Both the position numbers and the translations under genes were made by a program. The notes beneath the pieces were generated by a model. That model was not told the origin of the DNA. It saw only the letters and a program-made list of their open reading frames with translations, and searched no databases. Positions 1 to 9,665 of a DNA stretch of 64,000 nucleotides are shown here, one piece after another. Numbering within the stretch: position 1 is the first letter of the stretch; every line of letters begins with the position of its first letter. The stretch is from WVXP01 sp964348095 (GTDB lineage: Bacteria > Desulfobacterota > BSN033 > WVXP01): assembly GCA_964348095.1 (NCBI GenBank), contig CAYGBK010000060.1, forward strand, positions 1 to 64,000, given 5' to 3'.

Positions 1-467
1 CAGAGCCTTGGTCTTGACATGAGTCCCCGTGCAATGGCTACCATTTGCTGCTCACCACCGCTCAATGTTCTAGCCAGTTGGCCGGTCCTCTCTTTCAACC
101 TTGGAAAAAGCTCATAAACATCTTCGATCGTTTCCTCCTTTTTCTTCCAGGCCTTGCTAAGATATGACCCCATCTCCAGATTCTCACGGACGGTCATCTC
201 TGGAAAGAGCTTTCTTCCCTCCGGAATATGAGAAATACCAGCCTCAACGATGAGGTGAGCCGACATTTCATTAATCCTCTCCCCAAGGAATTCCACGGTC
301 CCCGAAGCAGGGCGTAACAAACCGGAAATCGTATTCAGTATCGTACTCTTACCAGCCGCATTGGCTCCAACGAGAGCAACTATTTCTTTCTCGTCAATTC
401 TGAGAGAAACGTCCCACAGAGCCCGCAACCTGCCATAGAAAACACTGATACTGTTCACGTCCAGCAA
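1..467 (-). CDS. livF: LivF-type ABC transporter ATPase, partial (3' end outside window)
   Basis: ATP-binding subunit of a branched-chain-amino-acid-type importer, last gene of the livKHMGF set. About 155 N-terminal codons are present. The Walker A motif GANAAGKST and the signature LSGGEQQ are visible; Walker B and the switch His lie beyond the edge. The frame has no ATG near its start: the best candidate is TTG at 467, five bases after the livG stop, followed by LDVNSISVFYGRLRAL, which matches the usual LivF opening. Tight packing against livG implies co-transcription. The substrate cannot be read from the sequence; the neighbouring aromatic-type catabolic genes suggest an aromatic acid rather than leucine (inference). 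Confidence 0.9.
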   Translation of the reverse strand, partial: MLDVNSISVFYGRLRALWDVSLRIDEKEIVALVGANAAGKSTILNTISGLLRPASGTVEFLGERINEMSAHLIVEAGISHIPEGRKLFPEMTVRENLEMGSYLSKAWKKKEETIEDVYELFPRLKERTGQLARTLSGGEQQMVAIARGLMSRPRL

Positions 468-471
468 AGGC

Positions 472-1191
472 CTACTCTCCGAGGTATATGTTGATAACTG
501 TCTTGCTTTTCGCTATCTCATCGGGGTTTCCTTCAGCGATTTTCTCGCCATGATGGAGCACGATGATTCGGTCAGAGACACCCATGATTGCCTTCATAAC
601 GTGTTCGATCAGGAATACCGTGGTCCCCCCCTTCCGTATTTCTCGTATTAACTCCAAAGAATGGGCCACTTCTGTGGGGGTTAAGCCTGCCATCACCTCA
701 TCAAGCAACAATAGTTCTGGCTTGGTAGCCAGGGCTCGCGCCATCTCAAGACGTTTCTGCGCAGCGAGAGTTAGGTCTTTCGCCATTACTTCCCGCTTGT
801 CTGCCAGTCCCACCAGTTCGAGTAACTCCATGGCCTCATGGCGGCCATCGGAAGGATGCATGGCTCCAAATCTTCCGAACAATGCCCCCAGCAAGACATT
901 CTCGAAGACGGTCATTTTGGGGAAAAGGTTTCCTGCCTGAAACGTTCTGGCCACGCCCATTTTGCAGATCTTATGGGCCTGCATCCGGGTGATGTTCTCT
1001 CCTTTGAATCTCATCACTCCTGAGGTGAGAGGAAAGGCGCCTGAAATCAGATTGAAAAGTGTTGTCTTCCCAGCTCCGTTTGGCCCTATAAGTCCCACGA
1101 TTTCGCCTTCACTGATTTGAAAGCCGACATCATGTACAGCAGCCAGGCCCCCAAAGTGTTTCGTTACCTTTTCTCCCTCAAGTATCGACAT
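472..1191 (-). CDS. livG: LivG-type ABC transporter ATPase
   Basis: Second ATPase of the Liv-type importer, 239 aa, a normal LivG length. Walker A is GPNGAGKTT and Walker B LLLLDEVMAGL. The signature loop reads LTLAAQKRLEMA instead of a canonical LSGGQ, a form I recall from LivG proteins of carboxylate and aromatic importers. The internal ATG at 1191 (MSILEGEKVTKHF) is preferred over the upstream in-frame start at 1236 because it gives the standard LivG N-terminus and has an AAGG close upstream. It lies between livM and livF, all on the minus strand. Confidence 0.93.
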   Translation of the reverse strand: MSILEGEKVTKHFGGLAAVHDVGFQISEGEIVGLIGPNGAGKTTLFNLISGAFPLTSGVMRFKGENITRMQAHKICKMGVARTFQAGNLFPKMTVFENVLLGALFGRFGAMHPSDGRHEAMELLELVGLADKREVMAKDLTLAAQKRLEMARALATKPELLLLDEVMAGLTPTEVAHSLELIREIRKGGTTVFLIEHVMKAIMGVSDRIIVLHHGEKIAEGNPDEIAKSKTVINIYLGE

Positions 1192-1280
1192 ACCCTTCTC
1201 ATTTAGATCGTTTCTGGGAGTTCCCTTCGTAAACAACCAGCTATCGATTGGCTATCGGTTAATCGCACGAGTGCAGATCT

Positions 1281-2228
1281 TCACTCTACTATCGCTGCTG
1301 ATCCAAAGCTTTTCTCAATTCTCCGTGCTATCCCAACCAATCCGCTGGGAAAGAAAGTGATAACGGCGACCAGTACGCCGCCAAACAAGAGCATCGTCAA
1401 ATTAGGAAACTCAGCCAGCACCGTATCGGCCAGAAGTGTAAGTGCCGTGGCACCCAATATTGGTCCCCAAAAGGGAGAGTTCCAGCCCCCAACAAGAATC
1501 ATCATAATCGTAAAAAACGTGACAAAAGGTGCAAAGGCAAGATCCGGGTCTATGTATGACCATCGTGTCGACATGACAACCCCACTCGCTCCCATGAAAA
1601 AACAGGTGATGGCAAAAATGACGATCTTGACCCCATTGACATTTATGCCCACATGAGCGGCCGCTTCCTCAACCTGTCCGATGCTTCGAAGAGCAAGGCC
1701 GAACTTGGACTGGTGAATGAGGTAAGAGGACCCAATCGTTGCCAGAAGGATGATGAACATGTAATAGTAGATTGCTTCGTTACTTTGCAGAGGAAGCCAT
1801 CTGCCGACCGTGCCGGTTATATTGACCTCATACCACATCATGGTATGTCGGAAGAGTTCGCTCAGGCCGAAAGTGAATATACAAAAATACATACCCCTTA
1901 GCCTTAGCGTCGTCAGCCCAACGAGAAGACCAAGTATGAAGCTCAAGGAACCGCCAATGATGATGAGCACCGGTAAGGGCAAAGCCTTTAGTATCGCCGA
2001 CACATACACGCCGACTCCAAAAAACGCGGCAGTTGCGAGGGATATGTAGTTTGTCGTGCCACAAAAAGTCGTCCAGCTCACCGCTAGGATGACATACATG
2101 AAGACGCTAATCAGCAGGATGATGATATAGGGCGAAGAGTATAGGGGAATCGTTGCTACGAAGACAAGAACCAAACCGAGGACCCACGGAAAGTAAGATC
2201 GTCGAAAGGAGGTTCTTAAATCATTCAT
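1281..2228 (-). CDS. livM: LivM-type ABC transporter permease
   Basis: Inner-membrane permease, 315 aa, with about ten hydrophobic segments and the LivM signature region around LRGMYFCIFTFGLSELFRH, followed by a conserved C-terminal block (GGWNSPFWGPILGA). The ATG at 2228 is chosen over the TTG at 2243 because TAGGA precedes it and it begins four bases after the livH stop, which suggests translational coupling. It pairs with LivH to form the transmembrane channel that moves the ligand delivered by the binding protein. Confidence 0.93.
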   Translation of the reverse strand: MNDLRTSFRRSYFPWVLGLVLVFVATIPLYSSPYIIILLISVFMYVILAVSWTTFCGTTNYISLATAAFFGVGVYVSAILKALPLPVLIIIGGSLSFILGLLVGLTTLRLRGMYFCIFTFGLSELFRHTMMWYEVNITGTVGRWLPLQSNEAIYYYMFIILLATIGSSYLIHQSKFGLALRSIGQVEEAAAHVGINVNGVKIVIFAITCFFMGASGVVMSTRWSYIDPDLAFAPFVTFFTIMMILVGGWNSPFWGPILGATALTLLADTVLAEFPNLTMLLFGGVLVAVITFFPSGLVGIARRIEKSFGSAAIVE

Positions 2229-2232
2229 CGTC

Positions 2233-3102
2233 CTATTTCCCAAAAATTCCAGTCGGCCGAGCCAAAAGCATGAGCACGAAAATGATATAGAAGGCGACCA
2301 TTGTCAGACCTGGCTCAACATGGGTTACCACGCTACCAACAAGACCGAGGACAAACCCCCCAATCAGGCTGCCCAAAATATTCCCCATTCCGCCCAAGAC
2401 GACCACGATGAAAGTGATTACCAAGTATGGAAGACCCATAAAAGGTGTGAGGGGGAACATCATGCTCAGAAGTGCACCGGCGACCGCAGCAAGCATCGCC
2501 CCAAGGCCAAAACATATGCCCAGTACCCAGTAAACGTTTACTCCCATGAGTTGGGCAGTATTCAGATCAAGAGCGGTCGCCCGAATAGCCTTTCCCAAAC
2601 GCGTCCGAGTGAGGAAGAGGTAACAGAGTGCACAGAGGCCTACTGCAAAGACGAACGCAACCAAACGATTTGTCGCGAATATCGCCCCGAAAAGGCCGAC
2701 AGAATCGGCCAGATAGGAATATGCCTTCATCCGTGAACCCCAAGAAAGGGCGGCTCCATTCGAAAGAATAAACATGAGCCCATAGGCAGCCAAAAGGGAA
2801 TTGATTTCATAAGTCCCCATTGATTCAGACGTTTTGAGAAGGTAAGTGAAAAGAAATCTGTGAAGAATGAGACCGATGATGAAAAAAAAGGGGCTACAAA
2901 TAACGAGAGAAACAAGAGGGCTAATACCAAAAAGGGTAAACAAAAAATAGGCAGCAAACGCACCCAGCATAATAAATTCGCCGTGGGACATGTTAAGCAC
3001 CCGTGTAACCCCCCACTGAATGTTGAGTCCGATCGCTATCAGCGCATATATGCCTCCCATTATCAAACCGGCAATGGTCACATCAAGAAATGTTGTCAAC
3101 AT
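2233..3102 (-). CDS. livH: LivH-type ABC transporter permease
   Basis: Inner-membrane permease, 289 aa, starting MLTTFLDVTIAGLIMGGIYA. The typical LivH motif GLNIQWGVTRVLNMSHGEF is near residue 30, and the C-terminal part carries GGMGNILGSLIGGFVLGLV. The frame is open 45 codons further upstream, but ATG 3102 with GGAG twelve bases ahead gives the family-standard N-terminus. It is followed directly by livM and lies about 195 bases downstream of the binding-protein gene. Confidence 0.93.
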   Translation of the reverse strand: MLTTFLDVTIAGLIMGGIYALIAIGLNIQWGVTRVLNMSHGEFIMLGAFAAYFLFTLFGISPLVSLVICSPFFFIIGLILHRFLFTYLLKTSESMGTYEINSLLAAYGLMFILSNGAALSWGSRMKAYSYLADSVGLFGAIFATNRLVAFVFAVGLCALCYLFLTRTRLGKAIRATALDLNTAQLMGVNVYWVLGICFGLGAMLAAVAGALLSMMFPLTPFMGLPYLVITFIVVVLGGMGNILGSLIGGFVLGLVGSVVTHVEPGLTMVAFYIIFVLMLLARPTGIFGK

Positions 3103-3297
3103 ACCACGCTCGCTCCAGGTTAATTGCTCGCAGAGAGATCCAAAACCCACCCCGAGGTTCGAGGGGAAAGATAGGTCCCACGAACGAACACTATCTTCCC
3201 CCCGGGCTACCTGCGTGATGAGAGCCCTGTCCACCAAGTCCTTTTTCAGGAGAAGCTCAAGGAAGGTTCTGTCACAAGGTAGATAACCGAAAATGCT

Positions 3298-4518
3298 CTA
3301 TTTCGGCCAAGGAGGCTTAGGATACACAACCCTTTCTACCCCGGCCGCCAGGCGCTTCGCCCTGGGAGCAACCGCCTCAAACTCCCCATTCTGCCATTGG
3401 CCAATGTCGCCAGGAGAGTCGATATTGTACTGGTCGACAAACTTTATGTTGCCCCACATGGTCGGGAATGTATCTGAGGCGATCATCTGCCTTTGTTTCT
3501 CCCTGTCAAGACCAACTTTGGAAATAACCTGCTCCCAGATTTGAAGGGCAGCGTAGTTGTAAGTTTCCCATCGATCGGGCTCCACACCCCATTTCGCGAC
3601 GTAGGCATCGAAGTACTCTCTTGCTCCAGGATAGGGAACCTTTGGATTCCAAACGCCGCAACCGGTTATCCCCTCGACAACATCAGCGCCAAACTTGTCT
3701 CTAAACACGGGTGAAGCGGCACCGACAAGAACGGTAAAGAACTTCGGGTTAAAATCAATCACCTTTGACTGTTCCGTTATCAGATGGCTATCCCCGGGAT
3801 AGGCATATCCAAGTAGCGCATCTGGGTTCAAGGATTTGATTTTTTTCAGTAAGGGAGACAGGTCGGTGACCTCAAGTGGATAACTCTCAAGCAGGACAAC
3901 ATCAATCCCTGCTTTCTTCAATAATGGTTTCGACGCCTCCCACCAATCGATGCCGTACAAGGTAGAAACAAAGATGACCGCCGCCGATTTAACCCCAAGC
4001 TCTTGAAGGAGTTCTACAAGACTTTCCGCCATACGGGCCGTGTATATCTCCATAACAAAGAAGTAGGGTAAGTTCGGCGCCATCATCTTAAGGGTTGCAC
4101 TCGCACAGCTGGTTCCGATCATTGGATATTTGTACTTATTGACTAGAGGGGCAACAGCAAAATGCCAGGCAGTGCCCCAAGGCGGTAGTATCACATCCAC
4201 CTTGTCCTCTAGAATCAATTTCTCAACCATCCTCACGGTTGTCCCCGGATCACTCCTGTCGTCGTAAAGGATTAGGTCTACAGGCAGCCGTTTACCATGC
4301 TCGGGAACAAATATTCCGCCTCGCCCATTGACCTGTTCAACCCAGAGTTTCCAGTCACGAATCTGTAACTCTTCCGTAGGAGCAGCTACGGCCCCGGAAA
4401 GCTGGATGGCAGCGCCAAATTTAAGTCTATCCTTTGCTGCGGCCTGATCGCTGGGCAGGGGAAAACTCAAAAGCATCAACACGGTTATCAGGATTATGGC
4501 CGTCTTCGCATACTTCAT
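3298..4518 (-). CDS. livK: Liv-type periplasmic substrate-binding protein
   Basis: Type I periplasmic binding protein (Peripla_BP_6 family), 406 aa. An N-terminal signal peptide ends near residue 28 (DQAAA-KD). The mature part opens LKFGAAIQLSGAVA, the typical first strand, with NGRGGIFV and RDRSDP-like elements (YDDRSDPGTTVRMVEKLI) following. A perfect AAAGGAGGT ribosome site precedes ATG 4518. It is the specificity determinant of the importer and sits between the molybdenum-hydroxylase genes and the permeases, so its ligand is probably the substrate of the catabolic block (inference). An eLivK-like amino-acid role cannot be excluded from sequence alone. Confidence 0.9.
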   Translation of the reverse strand: MKYAKTAIILITVLMLLSFPLPSDQAAAKDRLKFGAAIQLSGAVAAPTEELQIRDWKLWVEQVNGRGGIFVPEHGKRLPVDLILYDDRSDPGTTVRMVEKLILEDKVDVILPPWGTAWHFAVAPLVNKYKYPMIGTSCASATLKMMAPNLPYFFVMEIYTARMAESLVELLQELGVKSAAVIFVSTLYGIDWWEASKPLLKKAGIDVVLLESYPLEVTDLSPLLKKIKSLNPDALLGYAYPGDSHLITEQSKVIDFNPKFFTVLVGAASPVFRDKFGADVVEGITGCGVWNPKVPYPGAREYFDAYVAKWGVEPDRWETYNYAALQIWEQVISKVGLDREKQRQMIASDTFPTMWGNIKFVDQYNIDSPGDIGQWQNGEFEAVAPRAKRLAAGVERVVYPKPPWPK

Positions 4519-4672
4519 ATCGCACCTCCTTTAATGTTGGCGTTCTTAAAGCCGTAAAACAACCCTTCGTGCGTGGTTCATGCACTTCCTTTCGAGAAGT
4601 CGTCACCTCCTTTCCTCTGGGATTTCCCCCTCATGAGGCACAGACACATTTCCTGCACTGGTAGGACCAAGC

Positions 4673-6901
4673 CTATATTTTCCCCAGTGCTTTCAAGACC
4701 CGTTCCGGAGTAATCGGTATTTCATGCATTCTGATACCAATCGCATTGTACACAGCATTCGCTACAGTACCAGCAACGGGTGTCAGCCCATGTTCTCCCA
4801 CACCCACAGCACCAAACGGCCCGTTTGGGTCGTGGGATTCTACGATGGCCACTTCGACATTCGGCGCGTCCTGAGGATTGAACACCTTGTAGTCCAGAAA
4901 GTTGGGATTCAAAACCTTTCCACTATCCCTGTCAAATAGCAACTCCTCCTTCAAACTGTATCCCATTCCTTGCAAGGCAGCGCCGTAAATCTGTCCCTCT
5001 ACCACTGTAGGATTTATAGCTCTCCCTACATCCTGGGCCGCCACATACTTGAGAACTCGAACCTCTCCCGTCTCGACGTCAACCTCCACCTCGGCAACAT
5101 GAAATAGTGCAGGTCCTACATAAAGAGCGGGATGAAAAGGCGCGACCGTTTTCTCAGGTTTATTATGGTATGCGCCGACTACAGGTTCCGTGATTACCTC
5201 CGACAGGGCCCTCTTGGCACCTGTGATGTATAACTGCCCGTCCTTGTATTCAACACTCTCTTTTTTGGTTTTCATTGTCAGCGCGACCGTATCGATTAGT
5301 CTTTTCTTTGCGTCCTGTGCTGCTCCTCTTATCGCTAAGCCAGCAGAATGCAGTGTTCTGCTGCCACAAGATCCATAATCATCTGGAGTTAAGGCGGTAT
5401 CCCCTGTTGTCGTCTTGAGTCTCTCCAGATCTATTCCCAATTCTTCAGCCGCTACCTGAGACAGGGTCGTATTCGCCCCTGTCCCCAAATCGGTCGCCCC
5501 TGTAATGAGTTCGGCCGTCCCATCTGGATTGATTTTCACGGTGGCCGCGGAGCGGTCCTTCATCCAGCCACTCCAACCCATTCCAAGCCCAACACCTATT
5601 CCCCTCCTCTTGGATCCTGTGCTTTCGACGGGTTTATCCCACCCCTTCCACTTATCCATGAATCCAGAGGCCTCAAGGGCCCTATCTGTGCACTCCTCTA
5701 CGGCAAAGTTAGATAGTTTTGCTCCATAAGGTTTCGTCTCAGCTCCGGTTCTATAGGTATTCTTCAATCTCACCTCCATGGGGTCCAATCCCACTTTCTC
5801 CGCAACTTGATCGACAAGCTGCTCCAAGGCAAAATGGTATGCAGGAAACTGAACACTTCGAAACGGCTGAGCTGTTGGCAGGTTCGTATTCACATCATAG
5901 ACCGTGAACGCCGCGTTTTCGAATCTGTAGACATAAAACTGGGAGAGGAGGAGTGCCAATGATCCCCCCACAAAACTACCGTGGGCGCCCACGTCGTAGT
6001 ATGCCTCGAAATCTATCGCAGTTATTGTTCCGTCTTTTTTTGCCGCTAACTTCACTTTCTGTGTCGAGGAGTATCGTCTTCGACCAACAAGCGTTTCCGT
6101 ATCCCTATCAAATTCCAGCTTGACTGGCCGATTCGTTCTCATCGAGAGCAACGCCGGCATGAAGGGATACTCTTCCTGTTTTTTCCCTCCAAACCCCCCA
6201 CCGATGTAATGGTGGACGACTTTCACCTGATTGAGGGGCAAGCTGAGGACCGTTGCGAGATCCTCCCTGACTCTATGGGGAAACTGGGTCGAAACCCAAG
6301 CACATAGTTCCTTTCCATCCCAGTTCGCGATGCAGGCTCTCGGTTCAATCGGAGCCTCAACCTGTATGGGCGTCTTGAATGTGCCCTCCACGACAACATC
6401 GGCTTCCTTGATTGCCTTACCTGGATCGCCCCATTTCTCAGTCTGCGCATGTGCTGTATTGCCCTCGGGATACATCTTGGGAGCATCTGCTTTCATACCC
6501 TCTATGGGATCGAAAACGGCAGGCAGGACTTCATAATCAACATTGATGGCTTCTAATGCCTGATCAGCTATCTCCTCGGTTTCCGCTGCGACCACCGCAA
6601 CCGGCTCCCCCACATATCGGAGTTCCTCGTCCAGCACATACATAGGTTTTGTTTCGTGTGGATGGAAAAGGATCTTCGGAACATCTTCATGCGTTATGAT
6701 GTCCACCACGCCCTCGATTTTTAGAGCCTTCCGAGTGTCAATTCTTTTGATTTTGGCGTGGGGATGGGGGGACCCGAGTATTTTTGCATGGAGCATCCCG
6801 CTCAGCTTTATGTCAGCTGAATACTTCGCCTTCCCAGTTACCTTCTCTGCCCCGTCTTTGAGAGGGATCCCCCGGCCGACGACCTTCAATTCTTCCTTCA
6901 T
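4673..6901 (-). CDS. Molybdenum hydroxylase, large molybdopterin-binding subunit (copy 1)
   Basis: Catalytic subunit of a xanthine-dehydrogenase-family hydroxylase, 742 aa. The N-terminal Ald_Xan_dh a/b hammerhead domain (GKAKYSADIKL) is followed by the Moco domain with GGGFGGKKQEEYP, and near the C-terminus GAVGVGEHGLTP carries the catalytic Glu. The segment aligned with the usual GAFRGFG cofactor/substrate motif reads QPFRSVQFP: the Arg is kept but GFG is lost. ATG 6901 overlaps the 2Fe-2S gene stop by one base (TGATG) after GGAGG; GTG 6904 is an alternative. It probably hydroxylates a carbon next to a ring N or carbonyl; the substrate is unknown. Confidence 0.9.
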   Translation of the reverse strand: MKEELKVVGRGIPLKDGAEKVTGKAKYSADIKLSGMLHAKILGSPHPHAKIKRIDTRKALKIEGVVDIITHEDVPKILFHPHETKPMYVLDEELRYVGEPVAVVAAETEEIADQALEAINVDYEVLPAVFDPIEGMKADAPKMYPEGNTAHAQTEKWGDPGKAIKEADVVVEGTFKTPIQVEAPIEPRACIANWDGKELCAWVSTQFPHRVREDLATVLSLPLNQVKVVHHYIGGGFGGKKQEEYPFMPALLSMRTNRPVKLEFDRDTETLVGRRRYSSTQKVKLAAKKDGTITAIDFEAYYDVGAHGSFVGGSLALLLSQFYVYRFENAAFTVYDVNTNLPTAQPFRSVQFPAYHFALEQLVDQVAEKVGLDPMEVRLKNTYRTGAETKPYGAKLSNFAVEECTDRALEASGFMDKWKGWDKPVESTGSKRRGIGVGLGMGWSGWMKDRSAATVKINPDGTAELITGATDLGTGANTTLSQVAAEELGIDLERLKTTTGDTALTPDDYGSCGSRTLHSAGLAIRGAAQDAKKRLIDTVALTMKTKKESVEYKDGQLYITGAKRALSEVITEPVVGAYHNKPEKTVAPFHPALYVGPALFHVAEVEVDVETGEVRVLKYVAAQDVGRAINPTVVEGQIYGAALQGMGYSLKEELLFDRDSGKVLNPNFLDYKVFNPQDAPNVEVAIVESHDPNGPFGAVGVGEHGLTPVAGTVANAVYNAIGIRMHEIPITPERVLKALGKI

Positions 6902-7392
6902 CACGCCACCTCCTTCATCTTACGTGCAGCATCACGTATTGACAGCGTGATCTTAGGATAGGCACCGCATCTGCACAAGTTACCTCTGAGATAGGATGTT
7001 ATCTCTTCGTCACTTGGGTCGGCATTCTCATCCAATAAACCCTTGGCTGACATTATCATCCCCGGAGTGCAGAACCCGCATTGCAAGCCATGATGGTTGA
7101 TAAAGGATTCCTGTAGAGGATGTAAATTGCCACCAGTCGCCATACCTTCTATGGTAGTAACCTCTCTTAGATGGCATCGCACGGCCAAGGTCAAACACGA
7201 CAGCTCCGGTCCGCCATCAATCAGAACCGTGCATGCGCCGCAATGACCTTCGTCACAACCGCATTTCGTACCTGTTAGACCGAGTTCATCCCGCAATACC
7301 TTTAACAGAGTCCAATTGTTTTGTACCTCAACCGTATGCATTTCTCCATTGACGATTATTTCTACTATGGTCTTAAGCCCTGAATCTCCCAT
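6901..7392 (-). CDS. Molybdenum hydroxylase, 2Fe-2S subunit (copy 1)
   Basis: Electron-transfer subunit, 163 aa. The plant-type ferredoxin domain has the cluster motif GCDEGHCGACTVLIDG with a further Cys in LSCLTLA. The C-terminal four-helix domain holds CGFCTPGMIMSAKGLL and LRGNLCRCGAYP. Together these are the two 2Fe-2S clusters of the CoxS/XdhC class. AATGAGGAGGGATTAA precedes ATG 7392, one base after the FAD-subunit stop. Electrons pass from the Moco subunit to the FAD subunit. Confidence 0.93.
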   Translation of the reverse strand: MGDSGLKTIVEIIVNGEMHTVEVQNNWTLLKVLRDELGLTGTKCGCDEGHCGACTVLIDGGPELSCLTLAVRCHLREVTTIEGMATGGNLHPLQESFINHHGLQCGFCTPGMIMSAKGLLDENADPSDEEITSYLRGNLCRCGAYPKITLSIRDAARKMKEVA

Positions 7393-8256
7393 TTAATCCC
7401 TCCTCATTAGTCTATTTATCAACCGCTTGATCAAAACCTTGGCAATGTAGGTTCTGTATTCGGCATTTGAACGAACATCTGTTATAGGAGCAATATCTTC
7501 GATAACTCGTTCCGTCGCTTCATCAATAATCCCATCATCAAAGAGCTCTCCCTTCAGAGCTTCCTCAACGTTTATGGCTCTGACCGGTGTTGGTGCGACG
7601 GCACCGAGGGCGATTCTGACGTCCTTGCATTTCCCATTGGTGACCGAAATGGCCATGGCGCCATTCACCTTGGACAAATCTGTGACTGCCCGTGCCAACT
7701 TCATAAAAGCAGTCGACCACGATTCCTTCCGCGGTGGCACCTCGATTTCGGTCAAGATCTCGTTCTTCAGTGCATTTTCCCCCGGCCCAGTAAAAAAGTC
7801 CTGAAGCAATACAGTTCTCTCCCCCTTTGGCCCAATCAGTTTCACTTTCGAATCGCAAACCAAGAGTGGAGGAACCATATCCGCGGAGGGGGCACTTCGA
7901 CAAATGTTCCCGCCAATTGTCGCCATATTTCTGACCTGAGTGGTGGCAAACAATTCTGTGGCCTCATGAATGGCACGATACTTCTCTCTGATAGTGTCGG
8001 ATTTTTTCAGTGTGGCTATTCGAGTTAGAGCGCCGACACGCAATCCCCCATCTTTCTCGTATTGAATATAGTCCAATCCGGAGATTGCTCTTAGATCAAT
8101 GAGGTGAGTCGGTATTGTCACTCTGTCTTTCATCATTGACACAAGATCGGTGCCCCCCGCAATCAGGCTTGCCCCCTTTTTGTGTTTTGCGAGTAAGGAA
8201 GCCGCCTCCTCAACCGTACCCGGAGCAAGATACTCGAAACTCTTGAGTGTCTTCAT
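7393..8256 (-). CDS. Molybdenum hydroxylase, FAD subunit (copy 1)
   Basis: FAD-binding subunit of the CoxM class, 287 aa. FAD motifs are AGGTDLVSMMKDR (about residue 33) and ATIGGNICRSAPSADMVPPL (about residue 110); the C-terminal CO_deh_flav_C domain includes ALGAVAPTPVRA. There is no Cys-rich insertion, so it lacks the extra 4Fe-4S cluster of 4-hydroxybenzoyl-CoA reductase beta subunits. GGAGGAGGGG precedes ATG 8256. This triplet runs FAD, 2Fe-2S, Moco in transcription order, unlike copy 2. Confidence 0.92.
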   Translation of the reverse strand: MKTLKSFEYLAPGTVEEAASLLAKHKKGASLIAGGTDLVSMMKDRVTIPTHLIDLRAISGLDYIQYEKDGGLRVGALTRIATLKKSDTIREKYRAIHEATELFATTQVRNMATIGGNICRSAPSADMVPPLLVCDSKVKLIGPKGERTVLLQDFFTGPGENALKNEILTEIEVPPRKESWSTAFMKLARAVTDLSKVNGAMAISVTNGKCKDVRIALGAVAPTPVRAINVEEALKGELFDDGIIDEATERVIEDIAPITDVRSNAEYRTYIAKVLIKRLINRLMRRD

Positions 8257-8396
8257 ACGCTAATCCCCTCCTCCCCGCATTGTGCCTCGAACGACGTGCC
8301 GCGAGATGAGTTCTATCTACTACTAAGCTGAATCCCTGCTATCGACAATCATCCATGGGTCGTGCCCAGGACGACGGGTGCCACCGTCGGCCTGAC

Positions 8397-9644
8397 TCAG
8401 CTCGACCGTTTATGTTCTTCGAATATCTTTTTGAATTCGTCCACCATTTTCTTGGCAAACTCGGGTGTATACAGGTGAAGATCGACCTCTTCTACCGCCT
8501 CTTTCTTGGCTATTTTCTCCTTAAGACGGGCAGTGAATGCCCTGTCTGCCTCCAGGTCATAACATGGCCGGCCCTTCATATCTATCGAAGACCAGCCCTT
8601 TAAGGGGATTAGAAACTTAAAGGGGCCTCTCGCGTTATTTAGCCGCTCGGCAATGACATCGGCTGCCTGAACGAGTTCCTCTGCGGTAGTTCGAACCTGA
8701 ATCCTCAGCTCGTCCATGACAAAATGGGGTCTGCTTTTTATGATCTCCTCTTTATCTTTTCTGCTCCCATAGCTCAAGTGATCCAGTCCACACGGAGCGA
8801 GAACCTGTGGAATTCCCGCTTCACTCGCTGCCATGAGCCTGTCAGGACCTGGGTTACGGTTACCATCAAATAGGTATTCGACAATACCCGCGGTCACCAC
8901 ATCGACGACGCCATGGAAAAGCCCGTCCCTAATCATGTCTTCCATCGCCCGGTCCCCTCTGCCTTGCGCATGGCATGGAACAGGGACAAAACCCGCATCT
9001 TCCAGAAGACCAAGGGCTGTCTGGACACACATCTCGGCCGGGCCAAATGAGGTTATGGCGACAACCGGCTTATCAAAGGAGATATGCGGGCCCTCGGTCA
9101 CTTCCACCATTCCGCAGATTGCTCCGACGGCGTTGGTAATCTGGGCTTTTAGAAGGGGGTTCATTTTGACGACGTCGAGCACGGTATGATGCATTGTAAG
9201 ATCTCGTGTTCCCACATACTGCCCGACATATCTGGGGTGAGCCGCCATTGGCGAAGCCATCACCTTAGGCATCCCAAAAGGCAGCTTCTTCATAACACTC
9301 GTTGCCACCAGGGTCGCCGTCCCCCCACCCACACCAAAGGCGCCATCGATTTCTCCTTTGTCCATTAGATCTTGGGCCACAGCAACAGCGCCCTTGATCT
9401 GGTTTTCTGTGGCAGCATCCCTGTTTACACGGTAATACTCCCTTACCTTTTCGATCGGTAGTCCCCCCCTTTTCGCGACCTCTTCACAGGTGATATCACC
9501 AGGAAAGGGTGGGGGCTCTTCCATACTAAAATCCAAAAGGATCGCCCGATGCCCCTTGTCTTCGATTATCTCTTTGACCATCTGAATATCTTCACCCCGA
9601 GTATCCAGGTTGCAAATAATCAGAATTCCTTTTTTTCTACCCAT
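8397..9644 (-). CDS. Tm-1-like/UPF0261 family protein
   Basis: Tm-1-like ATP-binding family (UPF0261), 415 aa, about the usual length. The opening ILIICNLDTRGEDIQMVKEII is the family N-terminus; a Gly-rich segment GAFGVGGGTATLVATSVMKKLPFGMPKVMASPMA lies near residue 105, and TSFGPAEMCVQTAL marks the start of the second domain. The plant homologue Tm-1 binds a viral replicase and nucleotide; the bacterial role is not established. The gene sits between the UbiD gene and hydroxylase copy 1 with AAAGGAAAAG before ATG, so it is probably part of the catabolic unit, perhaps as an ATP-dependent enzyme (inference). Confidence 0.85.
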   Translation of the reverse strand: MGRKKGILIICNLDTRGEDIQMVKEIIEDKGHRAILLDFSMEEPPPFPGDITCEEVAKRGGLPIEKVREYYRVNRDAATENQIKGAVAVAQDLMDKGEIDGAFGVGGGTATLVATSVMKKLPFGMPKVMASPMAAHPRYVGQYVGTRDLTMHHTVLDVVKMNPLLKAQITNAVGAICGMVEVTEGPHISFDKPVVAITSFGPAEMCVQTALGLLEDAGFVPVPCHAQGRGDRAMEDMIRDGLFHGVVDVVTAGIVEYLFDGNRNPGPDRLMAASEAGIPQVLAPCGLDHLSYGSRKDKEEIIKSRPHFVMDELRIQVRTTAEELVQAADVIAERLNNARGPFKFLIPLKGWSSIDMKGRPCYDLEADRAFTARLKEKIAKKEAVEEVDLHLYTPEFAKKMVDEFKKIFEEHKRSS

Positions 9645-9665
9645 CTTTTCCTTTCCTATTCTCTA

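Noticed and set aside
7393..8256. 4-hydroxybenzoyl-CoA reductase beta subunit
   Set aside because: The FAD subunit lacks the Cys-rich insertion that carries the extra 4Fe-4S cluster in that enzyme; the same holds for the subunit at 14794-15678.
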